A stretch of 64,000 nt of DNA from assembly GCA_900759445.1 (NCBI GenBank), contig CAAEVH010000010.1, positions 71,337 to 135,336 of the forward strand, written 5' to 3'. Source of the stretch: an uncultured Raoultella sp. GTDB lineage: Bacteria > Pseudomonadota > Gammaproteobacteria > Enterobacterales > Enterobacteriaceae. A model generated the notes under the pieces. That model was not told the origin of the DNA, searched no databases, and saw nothing but the letters and a program-made list of their open reading frames with translations. The position numbers and the translations under genes were made by a program. This document shows positions 1 to 9,024 of this stretch, one piece after another (position 1 is the stretch's first letter; each line of letters begins with the position of its first letter).

Positions 1-1
1 A

Positions 2-1081
2 ATGCTGCGCGGTCTGGCGGAACTGTTCCTCAACGATCTCAGCGAAAAAACCGGCACCCACGATATTGTGCGTCTGCATCGGGTTATTTTGCAGATGAAT
101 CGGGCGTTGGGCATGTTTGAGGCGCAAAGCAAACTGTGGCGGTTGGCTTCGCTCGCGCAGTCGTCAGGCGCGCCGGTGAGTAAATGGGCGACGCGCGAAG
201 TGCGTGACGGGCAGATCCACGTCTGGTTCCACTGTGTGGGGATCCGTGTGAGCGATCAGCTTGAACGACTGCTGTGGCGCAGCGTACCGCATATTATCGT
301 GACCTCCGCCACGCTGCGTTCGCTCAACAGCTTCTCGCGTTTGCAGGAGATGAGCGGGCTGAAAGAAAAAGCAGGGGACCGGTTTATCGCGCTGGATTCA
401 CCGTTTAATCACGTTGAGCAAGGCAAAATCGTCATTCCGCAGATGCGCTACGAACCGTCAATTGATAACGAAGAGCAGCATATCGCGGAAATGGCCGCCT
501 ATTTCCGCGAACAGCTGGAAAGTAAAAAGCATCAGGGCATGCTGGTACTCTTTGCCAGCGGTCGGGCAATGCAGCGTTTTCTTGAGCACGTTACCGATCT
601 GCGTCTGCTGTTGCTGGTACAGGGCGACCAGCCGCGCTATCGACTGGTGGAGCTGCACCGCAAGCGGGTGACCAACGGCGAGCGTAGCGTACTGATTGGG
701 CTGCAATCTTTTGCCGAAGGGCTGGATTTGAAAGGCGACTTGCTGACCCAGGTGCATATTCACAAAATTGCTTTTCCGCCTATCGACAGCCCGGTGGTGA
801 TCACCGAGGGCGAGTGGCTGAAAAGCCTGAACCGCTACCCCTTTGAGGTGCAGAGCTTGCCCGCGGCATCGTTCAATTTGATCCAGCAGGTTGGGCGACT
901 CATTCGTAGCCACGGCTGCTGGGGAGAAGTGGTTATTTATGACAAGCGTTTATTGACCAAAAGCTATGGCAAGCGTTTACTGAACGCATTACCCATATTT
1001 CCGATAGAGCAACCTGCTGTGCCAGACGTTATAGTAAAACCAAAAGAAAAAGCGAAACCCACGCGTCGCCGTCGGCGTTAA
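2..1081 (+). CDS. dinG: ATP-dependent DNA helicase DinG, C-terminal half (partial)
   Basis: The reading frame is open from the window edge, so the N-terminal half (about 716 residues in E. coli) is missing. DinG is an XPD-like superfamily 2, 5'-3' DNA helicase with an Fe-S cluster. It belongs to the LexA regulon and unwinds R-loops, D-loops and forked DNA. Visible here is helicase domain 2: VTSATLRSL (motif III/IV region), the FASGR motif, the GLQSFAEGLDLKG block and QQVGRLIRSHG (motif VI, arginine finger). The protein ends in a basic tail, TRRRRR. ybiB follows 29 bases downstream on the same strand, as in E. coli. The Fe-S domain lies outside the window. Confidence 0.96.
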   Translation: MLRGLAELFLNDLSEKTGTHDIVRLHRVILQMNRALGMFEAQSKLWRLASLAQSSGAPVSKWATREVRDGQIHVWFHCVGIRVSDQLERLLWRSVPHIIVTSATLRSLNSFSRLQEMSGLKEKAGDRFIALDSPFNHVEQGKIVIPQMRYEPSIDNEEQHIAEMAAYFREQLESKKHQGMLVLFASGRAMQRFLEHVTDLRLLLLVQGDQPRYRLVELHRKRVTNGERSVLIGLQSFAEGLDLKGDLLTQVHIHKIAFPPIDSPVVITEGEWLKSLNRYPFEVQSLPAASFNLIQQVGRLIRSHGCWGEVVIYDKRLLTKSYGKRLLNALPIFPIEQPAVPDVIVKPKEKAKPTRRRRR

Positions 1082-1110
1082 CGATGCGAGCAACAGGCAA
1101 GGAGTTATCG

Positions 1111-2079
1111 ATGGATTACCGCAAAATCATCAAAGAGATTGGGCGAGGAAAAAATCACGCGCGTGACCTGGATAAGGATACTGCTCGCGGACTGTATACC
1201 CATATGATGAACGGCGAGGTGCCCGATCTTGAGATGGGCGGTGTACTGATTGCGCTGCGTATTAAAGGCGAAGGCGAAGCGGAGATGCTGGGCTTTTACG
1301 AAGCGATGCAGAACCACACCATTCGCCTGACTCCGCCAGTGGCCAAACCCATGCCGATTGTCATTCCCAGCTACAATGGCGCGCGCAAGCAGGCAAATTT
1401 GACTCCGCTGCTGGCGATTTTACTGCATAAACTGGGCTTCCCGGTGGTGGTGCACGGTGTCAGCGAGGATCCAACCCGCGTGCTAACTGAAACCATTTTC
1501 GAACTGATGGGGATTGCGCCGACGCTGCATGCCGGGCAGGCGCAGGCAAAGCTGGATGGCCATGAGCCGGTATTTATCCCGGTGAGTGCGCTGTGTCCTC
1601 CGCTGGAAAAACAGCTGGCGATGCGCTGGCGAATGGGCGTGCGTAACAGTGCGCATACGCTGGCTAAATTAGCCACGCCGTTTGCCGAAGATGCCGCGCT
1701 GCGTCTTTCCAGCGTTTCCCACCCGGAATACGTATCGCGCGTGGCGAAATTTTTCGGCGATATCGGTGGGCGTGCCCTGTTGATGCACGGTACCGAGGGT
1801 GAAGTGTACGCCAACCCGCAGCGCTGCCCGCAGATAAGCCTGATAGATTCGTCCGGCGTGCGAGTGCTACAGGACCGGCAGAGCGAGATGCCCGATGAGC
1901 CGGTCCCACTGCCGGTGGCTAAAGACCCGGAAACTACCGCGCGCTGGATTGAGCGTTGTCTGGCGGGCAGTGAGCCGGTTCCGGCATCGCTGAAGATCCA
2001 GATGGCCTGCTGCCTGGTAGCAACCGGTGAATCCGCGACGCTGGCTGAAGGACTTGGCCGCGTCGAGCAAAGCTTCTGA
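1111..2079 (+). CDS. ybiB: YbiB, TrpD2-like DNA-binding protein
   Basis: This 322-residue protein has the anthranilate phosphoribosyltransferase (TrpD/NPTase class II) fold, seen in the N-terminal helical segment and in GVLIALRIKGEGEAEM, PSYNGARKQANLTPL and GVSEDPTR. The family is known to bind nucleic acid non-specifically rather than to make tryptophan, and is linked to LexA regulation with dinG. I chose the ATG at 1111 because it is preceded by AAGGAG and matches the E. coli N-terminus MDYRKIIKEI. An in-frame ATG 27 bases upstream has no good ribosome-binding site. It probably shares a transcript with dinG. Confidence 0.92.
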   Translation: MDYRKIIKEIGRGKNHARDLDKDTARGLYTHMMNGEVPDLEMGGVLIALRIKGEGEAEMLGFYEAMQNHTIRLTPPVAKPMPIVIPSYNGARKQANLTPLLAILLHKLGFPVVVHGVSEDPTRVLTETIFELMGIAPTLHAGQAQAKLDGHEPVFIPVSALCPPLEKQLAMRWRMGVRNSAHTLAKLATPFAEDAALRLSSVSHPEYVSRVAKFFGDIGGRALLMHGTEGEVYANPQRCPQISLIDSSGVRVLQDRQSEMPDEPVPLPVAKDPETTARWIERCLAGSEPVPASLKIQMACCLVATGESATLAEGLGRVEQSF

Positions 2080-2240
2080 TTTTTCTTTCTCCCGACGGGT
2101 CATTTGCCTGGCCCGTCGCTTCACGCCTTCCGGCAACGTGAAATTTCTGCACGTTTATTGATCTCCTGAGCGCTGTGGCGCAGCATAGTTTGTTGAAAAA
2201 TAAGAAACACAATCAACACGCGACATAACAGGAGATAACA

Positions 2241-3326
2241 ATGAACAGTGGACATCGCTTCCATGTGCCAACGCTGCACGCCTTTATCCAGGCCGTTTTT
2301 CACCAGATGGGAAGCAATGAGCTGGAGGCGCGGCTGGTGGCCGATCATCTGATAGCCTCTAACCTCGCCGGCCACGACTCCCACGGTATCGGCATGATCC
2401 CAAGCTATATTCGCTCATTTTCGCAGGGACACCTGCAGATCAACCGTCATGCCAAAGTGGTCAACGATGCGGGAGCGGTGATTACGCTTGACGGCGACTG
2501 CGCATTTGGTCAGGTGGCGGCCCACGAGGCAATTACGCTTGGGATCGAAAAAGCGCGCCAGCACGGTATCGCTGCTGTGGCATTACATAATTCGCACCAT
2601 ATTGGACGCATTGGCTACTGGGCGGAGCAATGTGCGGCGGCGGGTTTTGTTTCGGTGCACTTTGTGAATGTGGTAGGGATCCCGATGGTCGCACCGTTTC
2701 ATGGCCGCGATAGTCGATTTGGCACCAACCCCTTCTGCGTGGTGTTCCCGCGTAAAAATACGTTCCCGTTGTTGCTGGACTATGCAACCAGCGCCATCGC
2801 GTTTGGCAAAACCCGTGTGGCATGGCACAAGGGTGAGCCGGTGGCTCCGGGATGCCTGATTGATGCTAATGGGGTACCCACAACCGATCCCGCCGTAATG
2901 CAGGTCTCTCCGCTGGGGTCGTTGCTGACCTTCGCCCAACACAAAGGTTATGCGCTGGCGGCAATGTGCGAAATTATGGGGGGAGCGCTTTCTGGTGGTA
3001 AAACCACACATGAAGAGAGCCTGCAGACCAGCGCGGACGCCATCATTAACTGTATGACGACCATCATTATGAATCCGGAACTGTTTGGCGCGCCGGACTG
3101 CGACAACCAGGTCGCGGCATTTGCTAAGTGGGTGAAAGCGTCCCCCCATGCTGAAGATGCCCCGATCCTGTTGCCAGGGGAGTGGGAGGTGAATACTCGT
3201 GAAGAACGGCTGGAGCAAGGTATTCCGCTGGATGCCGGAAGCTGGCAGGCGATTTGCGAGGCGGCGTTGCAAATAGGGATGCCAGACGCCGTGTTGCAGG
3301 AATTCCGTCAACGACTGGAACACTAA
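2241..3326 (+). CDS. hcxB: Hydroxycarboxylate dehydrogenase B (YbiC/HcxB)
   Basis: This 361-residue enzyme belongs to the malate/L-lactate dehydrogenase family (Ldh_2), which uses NAD(P)H but has no Rossmann fold. The E. coli enzyme reduces 2-oxo acids such as hydroxyphenylpyruvate and 2-oxoglutarate. Family marks are ASNLAGHDSHGIGMIPSYI near residue 40, the conserved NSHHIGRIGYW near 115 and FGTNPFCVVFPR near 155. The ATG at 2241 follows AGGAG with good spacing. It stands alone between ybiB and the convergent ybiJ, 161 bases after ybiB. Confidence 0.95.
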   Translation: MNSGHRFHVPTLHAFIQAVFHQMGSNELEARLVADHLIASNLAGHDSHGIGMIPSYIRSFSQGHLQINRHAKVVNDAGAVITLDGDCAFGQVAAHEAITLGIEKARQHGIAAVALHNSHHIGRIGYWAEQCAAAGFVSVHFVNVVGIPMVAPFHGRDSRFGTNPFCVVFPRKNTFPLLLDYATSAIAFGKTRVAWHKGEPVAPGCLIDANGVPTTDPAVMQVSPLGSLLTFAQHKGYALAAMCEIMGGALSGGKTTHEESLQTSADAIINCMTTIIMNPELFGAPDCDNQVAAFAKWVKASPHAEDAPILLPGEWEVNTREERLEQGIPLDAGSWQAICEAALQIGMPDAVLQEFRQRLEH

Positions 3327-3328
3327 GC

Positions 3329-3358
3329 AAAAAAAAGCCCGTCCAGTGGCGGACGGGC
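3329..3358 (-). terminator. Intrinsic terminator of ybiJ
   Basis: An 8-bp perfect stem, GCCCGTCC at 3337-3344 with GGACGGGC at 3351-3358, is followed on the minus strand by eight T residues (3329-3336). It also closes the convergent hcxB transcript, but only the minus strand has the U tract. Confidence 0.85.
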
Positions 3359-3423
3359 AAACAAAGGGTAACAAACAGGGTCAATGAGGGTTGGAGCATT
3401 GGGTCGTACAGGTAATCTTTCGG

Positions 3424-3684
3424 TTATTTATAGATAACCGCGGTGCCGCTCATTTTGTCTTTGCCGATAGCGGAAGTGATGCTGTAACCCGTTGCACCAG
3501 CAGCAGTCGCTTTTTCAGCCAGTTTTGCTTCCAGGCCGTCCAGCGTGGTGGCGCCGTCAGCAGATACCACACCAATTTTGTTCATGTTTTGCGCCTGAGT
3601 AGAGGAAACTGGCTCGGCAGCAAAAACGCCAAATGACAGGGTAGACAGAGCGATGGCGGCAACAGCAAATTTGATATTTTTCAT
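3424..3684 (-). CDS. ybiJ: YbiJ, small periplasmic DUF1471 protein
   Basis: This 86-residue secreted protein starts with a signal peptide (MKNIKFAVAAIALSTLSFGVFA, cleavage near AEP). The DUF1471/YhcN domain follows, ending in the family hallmark GTAVIYK. Members such as BhsA and McbA are stress- or biofilm-related periplasmic proteins, but the molecular role of YbiJ is unknown. It is a paralogue of McbA, 4 kb away on the same strand. It has its own terminator at 3329-3358 and its promoter must lie in the 300 bases upstream. Confidence 0.92.
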   Translation of the reverse strand: MKNIKFAVAAIALSTLSFGVFAAEPVSSTQAQNMNKIGVVSADGATTLDGLEAKLAEKATAAGATGYSITSAIGKDKMSGTAVIYK

Positions 3685-3984
3685 GATTAATTTCTCGCAG
3701 GTTTGTTCTGTTAGTCAGTGTTCTTTAAGAAGACGTTGTTTCGTCGATGTGAGAAGTATCACGTTTTTTTATGCGAGATAAAATCGAATAGAATTGACGA
3801 CATCAATCAAAAAAATTGAATGACAAATAACTTATTGAATATTAATAAATTCGAAAGAGGGATTTACAGTTCTTGTCATTGCGCTTTACAGAGAAACCGA
3901 CAACGGCACATTTTGCTACACAGAGTGCAAAAAAGCGTGCTCGTAAAGGAAATCGTATGCGCTGAAACTTTCGGTAAAGATAAG
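3685..3984. other. Intergenic region upstream of ybiJ
   Basis: This AT-rich non-coding stretch lies between ybiJ and ybiI. It must contain the ybiJ promoter and leader (RBS-like purines just before the ATG at 3684). A minus-strand open frame running through it has no recognisable protein and no ribosome-binding site. I see no RNA gene or repeat here. Confidence 0.5.
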
Positions 3985-4251
3985 TCAACGTAGCTGGCTG
4001 TCTTTCGAACCTCTGCGATTATATCCTGAAAATGCTGCGCTATGTGAATCTTTATCCTGCTGGCATGTGATGCACAAGCGTACGCCGGGCACGGCCTCCC
4101 GTCTGGCCTGAGGGATTGGATTACCACATTCTTCGCATTCATACAGACTTTCCCCCGTCGGTAACTCACCGCGGGCGCGGGCAACAGCATCTTCAATAGT
4201 ATTGTTGATCTGTTCGTTAACAGCGTCGTCATTTGCCCATCCGGATGCCAT
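3985..4251 (-). CDS. ybiI: YbiI, DksA/TraR-type zinc-finger protein
   Basis: This 88-residue protein has a four-cysteine zinc finger (CEECG near residue 40 and CITCQ near 60) separated by a RREAVPGVRL segment, typical of the DksA/TraR C4 finger. The coiled coil of DksA is absent, so it is a short, phage-TraR-like member. Such proteins can bind the RNA polymerase secondary channel, but that is not shown for YbiI. I chose the ATG at 4251 because GAGGTAGGT precedes it and it gives the family N-terminus MASGWANDDAVN; the upstream ATG adds 21 unmatched residues. ybiX lies 75 bases upstream on the same strand. Confidence 0.9.
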   Translation of the reverse strand: MASGWANDDAVNEQINNTIEDAVARARGELPTGESLYECEECGNPIPQARREAVPGVRLCITCQQDKDSHSAAFSGYNRRGSKDSQLR

Positions 4252-4326
4252 ACCTACCTCCTGCTGATGTCTACAGAATAAGTATAGCGAATGTGATGGC
4301 TGAAAAACGACCACGCGTCAGCGGTA

Positions 4327-5004
4327 TCAGATTTCAGACCATTCGCGCAGCAGGTTATGGTAGAGATTGAGAAGCGACAGGATCTCGCTACTCTCCCCAT
4401 GACGTGTCTTCAGGGACTGGATGTTTTTATCCAGTTCAAAAAGCATGGCGCGATTTTTATCGTCCCGGATCATCGACTGGATCCACATAAAGGATGCCAC
4501 CCGAACCCCACGGGTCACCGGCGTAACGCAGTGCAGGCTGCTGGAAGGGTAAAGTACCAGATCGCCTGCCGGAAGTTTTACCGCATGCTGGCCGTAGGTG
4601 TCATTGACCAGCAGCTCTCCTCCCTCATAATCGTCAGGATTACTCAGGAATAAGGTGGCGGAAAGATCTGTGCGCATCCAGCCGTTTTCCGGATGACTAC
4701 GCACCGCGCCGTCAACGTGAAAACCGTAGGTCTCGTTGTCCTGGTAGCGATTGAACAGCGGTGTGGAGAGCGTTTTCGGTAATGCAGCGGCGAAGAATAA
4801 CGCGCTGTTGTTCACCGCGTTTTGTACCGCCTGTTGTAAAACGCCGTAACGCTCACTTTGCGTATTCACCTGCTGGTTGTTTTTAACCTGCGAGCCCTGA
4901 GCGCCGGTGGTTGCGCGGCCATCAACCCAGTCGGCAGCGTCCAGTTGTTCGCGAAACCAGGCGACATCCTGCGCCGACAGAATGCCGGGAATGTGATACA
5001 TCAT
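4327..5004 (-). CDS. ybiX: YbiX, Fe(II)/2-oxoglutarate-dependent PKHD-type hydroxylase
   Basis: This 225-residue protein has the complete dioxygenase facial triad: H96 and D98 ([11 protein letters not shown]) and H158 (LHCVTPV). R168 is positioned to bind 2-oxoglutarate. The length equals the E. coli protein. It lies 43 bases downstream of fiu in the same direction, so it very likely shares the Fur-controlled transcript and responds to iron starvation. The substrate is unknown; processing of an imported catecholate siderophore is a plausible guess from context only. Confidence 0.94.
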   Translation of the reverse strand: MMYHIPGILSAQDVAWFREQLDAADWVDGRATTGAQGSQVKNNQQVNTQSERYGVLQQAVQNAVNNSALFFAAALPKTLSTPLFNRYQDNETYGFHVDGAVRSHPENGWMRTDLSATLFLSNPDDYEGGELLVNDTYGQHAVKLPAGDLVLYPSSSLHCVTPVTRGVRVASFMWIQSMIRDDKNRAMLFELDKNIQSLKTRHGESSEILSLLNLYHNLLREWSEI

Positions 5005-5047
5005 CAGTGTTTCTCCTGAAAGTGGGGCTTACGCCCCACGTAAAAGA

Positions 5048-7333
5048 TCAGAAATGCATATTTGCCGTGAGCAGGAAGGTTCTTGGCTCACCCGGATGGT
5101 AACGGTATCCGCTCTTGTTAATGGAGGATACATAATCGGTGTCGAACAGGTTATAGACGTTCAACTGGAAATCGAGATTGCGATTCACGCGATAACCCAG
5201 TTTCGCGTCGGCGACCCAGTAACCTTCGGTGTAGGATGGCGTACCCACGGCCCCGTCGGAACCGCGATGCATACTGCCCACGTAGCGAGCGCCCGCGCCA
5301 ACGGAGATATCATCGGTAGCCTGATACTGGTTCCACAGCGTGAACGCATGTTCTGGCGTATACGGCAGAGATGAAGAACCATCCTGAGCAACGTTTTTGC
5401 CGCTGTGGATCGTCGCGCGCTGCTGGGTGTAACCCCCAATAACCTGCCATGCGGGAGTGATGTTCCCTGCTACCGATAGTTCGTAACCTTCAACGCGCTT
5501 CTCCCCGTACTGGGAATATGTGCCGTCGTCGTTCTGCTCAACTTCGTTCTCAATATCCGTACGGAAAATCGCGGCAGTTAACAGCAGGCGCTTATCCAGC
5601 ACCTCCCATTTGGTGCCGATCTCGCTGGTTTTCGCTTTCTGCGGTTTGAAATCGGTACGGTTCGCACTGTTACCGCTTCCACTCTGAGCGAGGGCAAAGT
5701 TGCTGCCGCCAGGCGGTTGCTGAGAAACGGCGTAGTTAATGTAAACGTTACCGTTATCGGTCAGGTGATACAGCGCGCCCGCTTTCCAGTTCACCAGATT
5801 GCCTGATTTGGCAGTATCCACGGTGGTGACCGGAGAACCTTTCGCCACGCCTGTCGGACACGCGACCGCGCCGCGACCAGAAGCGCCGCAAGCGGTAGCG
5901 CTGTCATATTCCGTGCGGTAATTGTCGAGGCGAATACCACCGTTTAGTTCAAACTCACGGGTAATCTGTAGCGTATCAAAGGCGTATACACCGAAGGTAT
6001 CAGTTTGCCCGTTAGCATTAGCGCCGTTACGAGACAATCCGCCGATATTCACATTGCTGTCGGGATGATAGATATTTACCGGCGGCGGGGTGATCGGGTT
6101 TACACCATAGTTGGTTTGCGTTTCACGCGTTAGCTCCACGCCGGTGCTGATGTCGTGACCGATGGATCCGGTGTAAAATTTTGAGGTCAGGTTGGTTTGG
6201 TTGTTCAGGATCTTATTGCTGACATCTTTGGTATTTGCCAGGCGTGACCAGGTCCAGGTGTCGACGCTGCTGGTGGGTTGAGTGATGTTAGTCGCACCGC
6301 CCATCACCGCCGTCATCAGATAATCCTGCTTAATGCGTGACCAGCGGGTGGTGTTGCGAATAGTGGTGCTGTCGCTCAGGTCATGTTCAAAACGCATCGT
6401 TGCGGTATCGGTCGTCGAATCGTCGTAATCCGAGTTGGTACCGTAGAAGTTATGCGTATCCACTTTTCCTGACTGATTCAGTGCAGCAGTCCCCGCGGAA
6501 GGCGCGGAATATCCCGGCAGACCGATGGTGGGGACACCGCCATCCGGGGTGTTGTGCTGGGTGACATGCAGATAGTTCAGATACAGTCGGTTCTCAGTGC
6601 CTAAGCCAAAGGCGAGCGAGGGGGCCACACCATAACGTTCATTCTTAACGTTATCGCGACCGGCATCATGCGTTTTTTCACCCATCAGGTTTAACCGTGC
6701 AGCGGTGGTCTCGCCGATGACCTGGTTAATGTCCAGCGTACCACGGCGGAACCAGGCGCTACCGACGCTGGCCGAGGCATCGATCCCTGAGTCGGTGCGC
6801 GGCTGTTTGCTGATCATATTGATGGAGCCCGTTGGCGCGCTACGGCCATAGTCGGTGCCGGAGGGGCCTTTGATCACTTCAACCTGTTCGGTATTGAAAG
6901 TGTCGCGCGTAACGCTGCCAATATCTCGGATACCGTCGATATAAATACTGTTCGAGGTATCCGCACCACGCATGTACACCGCGTCACCGGTAGTGGAGTT
7001 ACCGTTCTCACCGGCGAAAAACGCGCCAACACCCGGTACGTTTTTCAGCGCATCGGTCAGATTGGTTGCACCTTGATCCTTAATCACCTGCTCAGAAATC
7101 ACTGTGATGGTGCGGGTTGTATCCGCTACCGGGCGGGAGAACTTAGGGTCGGCAGACTGCGTTGGGGCGTATAGAGAAGGTTTGGCCGCTTCAACAACCA
7201 GCGTATCTTCTTGTTTTTTATCTTGATCGCCCGCGGCGACAGCCTGAGCTACCGGAGACAGGCCAATACACAGACCGGCAAAAAAAGTCAGTGAATGAAA
7301 ACTACTGGCAGGCAAATTGCGATTTTTATCCAT
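5048..7333 (-). CDS. fiu: TonB-dependent catecholate siderophore receptor Fiu
   Basis: This outer-membrane TonB-dependent receptor of 761 residues takes up monomeric catechol iron complexes such as dihydroxybenzoylserine. A signal peptide (about residues 1-34, ending PVAQAVAA) is followed by a TonB-box-like DTLVVEA. The plug domain follows (VISEQVIKDQGATNLTDALK, EVIKGPSGTDYGRSAPTG), then a long beta-barrel ending in ...LLTANMHF with the C-terminal aromatic F needed for barrel assembly. I chose the ATG at 7333 by similarity to E. coli Fiu. An in-frame ATG at 7390 would add 19 residues before the signal peptide and is less likely. A Fur-box-like sequence lies about 105 bases upstream, and ybiX follows. 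Confidence 0.96.
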   Translation of the reverse strand: MDKNRNLPASSFHSLTFFAGLCIGLSPVAQAVAAGDQDKKQEDTLVVEAAKPSLYAPTQSADPKFSRPVADTTRTITVISEQVIKDQGATNLTDALKNVPGVGAFFAGENGNSTTGDAVYMRGADTSNSIYIDGIRDIGSVTRDTFNTEQVEVIKGPSGTDYGRSAPTGSINMISKQPRTDSGIDASASVGSAWFRRGTLDINQVIGETTAARLNLMGEKTHDAGRDNVKNERYGVAPSLAFGLGTENRLYLNYLHVTQHNTPDGGVPTIGLPGYSAPSAGTAALNQSGKVDTHNFYGTNSDYDDSTTDTATMRFEHDLSDSTTIRNTTRWSRIKQDYLMTAVMGGATNITQPTSSVDTWTWSRLANTKDVSNKILNNQTNLTSKFYTGSIGHDISTGVELTRETQTNYGVNPITPPPVNIYHPDSNVNIGGLSRNGANANGQTDTFGVYAFDTLQITREFELNGGIRLDNYRTEYDSATACGASGRGAVACPTGVAKGSPVTTVDTAKSGNLVNWKAGALYHLTDNGNVYINYAVSQQPPGGSNFALAQSGSGNSANRTDFKPQKAKTSEIGTKWEVLDKRLLLTAAIFRTDIENEVEQNDDGTYSQYGEKRVEGYELSVAGNITPAWQVIGGYTQQRATIHSGKNVAQDGSSSLPYTPEHAFTLWNQYQATDDISVGAGARYVGSMHRGSDGAVGTPSYTEGYWVADAKLGYRVNRNLDFQLNVYNLFDTDYVSSINKSGYRYHPGEPRTFLLTANMHF

Positions 7334-7439
7334 GTTAGTGAGTGACTTATTATTTTTTGAGTAGACGGTTTCACTCGCGCGAAGGGACATCTCTGTGGAT
7401 GTTATACCCTGCAGGCCTCGCGGGAGTGAACGTGTAATT

Positions 7440-7463
7440 GATAATGATTTTGATAAGCATTAC
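7440..7463 (-). promoter_or_regulatory. Fur box of fiu-ybiX
   Basis: The sequence GATAATGATTTTGATAAG continuing into CATTAC is an array of NATWAT-like hexamers, a good match to the Fur consensus GATAATGATAATCATTATC. It lies 107 bases upstream of the fiu ATG, beside AT-rich promoter sequence. Fur repression of fiu is established in E. coli; the site call is by eye. Confidence 0.75.
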
Positions 7464-7626
7464 TAATTAGTGCGACGTTTTAGCATTCATTAATTCAAAA
7501 ATAAATACATTTATTTACATTGAATTCAAAATTGCTACACGATGATTACAATCTGAGCGGTGAACGACGTGAACAATAGGTAGCAAACTGCATTCGGGGT
7601 GAATGCAGTTGGGCTAAGGTGAGGGA

Positions 7627-7887
7627 CTACTTATAGATAGTTGCGCTGCCGTACATCTGGTTTTTACCGCCCGCAGAATTGACGACAAAGCCTTTTGCGC
7701 CTTGCTCTTTCGCTTTCTCTGCCAGCTTGTCTTCGAGATCGCTCAGGTTAGAAGCTCCGGTAGCGAAAACAGTGCCGGAAGCTTGTAGCTGGCCGGTTTG
7801 AGGGCTGGTGTAGGGCTGTGCAGCAAAGGACGCAAATGTCATGCCGGTCAGTACGGTAGCGGCAAGGAATGTGAGGCATTTCTTCAT
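7627..7887 (-). CDS. mcbA: McbA, periplasmic DUF1471 colanic-acid/biofilm protein
   Basis: This 86-residue secreted protein has a signal peptide (MKKCLTFLAATVLTGMTFASFA) and a DUF1471 domain ending GSATIYK. In E. coli McbA is induced by McbR inactivation and affects colanic acid overproduction and mucoidy. The ATG at 7887 follows AGAGGATATCACC. An upstream in-frame ATG at 7950 would destroy the signal peptide and is rejected. It is divergent from rlmF and closely related to YbiJ. Confidence 0.92.
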   Translation of the reverse strand: MKKCLTFLAATVLTGMTFASFAAQPYTSPQTGQLQASGTVFATGASNLSDLEDKLAEKAKEQGAKGFVVNSAGGKNQMYGSATIYK

Positions 7888-8097
7888 GGTGATATCCTCT
7901 GAGAAACAACAGGTCGTGCCTGATAAGTTTAGGCCGTCAGCGGATGACATTTACCGCAAAAAACTGGTGATGAGCTGTCTGTTTTTTGAACAATCAGCAA
8001 GCCATCAAATAGGTATAAAAAAAGCAAATTTCCTTGCTGTGTGTTTACCGCGTGGCGTTATGCGGGTATCTTACGCCGCTGTTAAAAGGAGAATGCT

Positions 8098-9024
8098 ATG
8101 TCCCCCCAGAAACCGGGATTACACCCACGCAACCGCCACAATGGCCGTTATGATCTTGCGACTTTATGCCAGGTTACACCCGAGTTGACGCAATTTCTCA
8201 CCCTCACGCCGGGCGGCGAGCAGAGTGTTGATTTCGCGAATCCGCAGGCAGTGAAGGCGCTCAATAAAGCACTGCTGGCGCATTTTTATGCGGTGAAAAA
8301 CTGGGATATTCCAGACGGTTTTCTGTGCCCGCCGGTTCCTGGTCGCGCTGACTACATTCACCATCTGGCCGACCTGTTAGGTGAAACCAGCGGAACCATT
8401 CCGGCAAATGCGAGCGTGCTGGACGTGGGAGTTGGGGCAAACTGTATTTATCCGTTGATCGGCGTGCATGAATATGGATGGCGATTCACCGGTAGTGAGA
8501 CCAGTAGCGAAGCGTTTAACAGCGCTCAGGCGATCGTAAATGCCAATCCGGGGTTAACTCGTGCTATTCGTCTGCGTCGCCAGAAAGATGCTACGGCAAT
8601 CTTCAACGGTATCATTCACAAGAATGAGCAATATGAAGCCACATTGTGTAACCCGCCATTCCATGATTCTGCGGCTTCAGCCCGCGCCGGAAGCGAGCGC
8701 AAACGTCGTAATCTGGGGCAGGATAAAGATGATGCGCTGAACTTTGGCGGGCAGCAGCAGGAGCTGTGGTGTGAAGGCGGTGAAGTGGCATTCATCAAAA
8801 AAATGATCGCCGAAAGCCAGGCCTTTGGCCGTCAGGTGATGTGGTTCACCACGCTGGTTTCGCGCGGTGAGAATTTGCCTCCGCTGTACCACGCATTAAC
8901 GGATGCGGGCGCGGTGAAAGTGGTTAAGAAAGAGATGGCCCAGGGGCAAAAGCAGAGTCGCTTTATTGCCTGGACCTTTATGGATAACGATCAGCGTCGC
9001 CGTTTTATGGCGCGTAAACGCTAA
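8098..9024 (+). CDS. rlmF: 23S rRNA (adenine1618-N6)-methyltransferase RlmF
   Basis: This 308-residue SAM-dependent methyltransferase modifies A1618 of 23S rRNA. The SAM motif is [16 protein letters not shown] near residue 105, and the catalytic N6-adenine motif NPPF ([12 protein letters not shown]) is near 185. The start follows AAAAGGAGAATGCT. The stop overlaps the stop of the convergent ybiO by four bases, so the two genes have no terminator between them. Confidence 0.96.
   Translation: MSPQKPGLHPRNRHNGRYDLATLCQVTPELTQFLTLTPGGEQSVDFANPQAVKALNKALLAHFYAVKNWDIPDGFLCPPVPGRADYIHHLADLLGETSGTIPANASVLDVGVGANCIYPLIGVHEYGWRFTGSETSSEAFNSAQAIVNANPGLTRAIRLRRQKDATAIFNGIIHKNEQYEATLCNPPFHDSAASARAGSERKRRNLGQDKDDALNFGGQQQELWCEGGEVAFIKKMIAESQAFGRQVMWFTTLVSRGENLPPLYHALTDAGAVKVVKKEMAQGQKQSRFIAWTFMDNDQRRRFMARKR

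Noticed and set aside
3876..4232. Minus-strand 118-codon open frame overlapping ybiI
   Set aside because: Overlaps the zinc-finger gene in another frame; composition unlike a protein of this genome.
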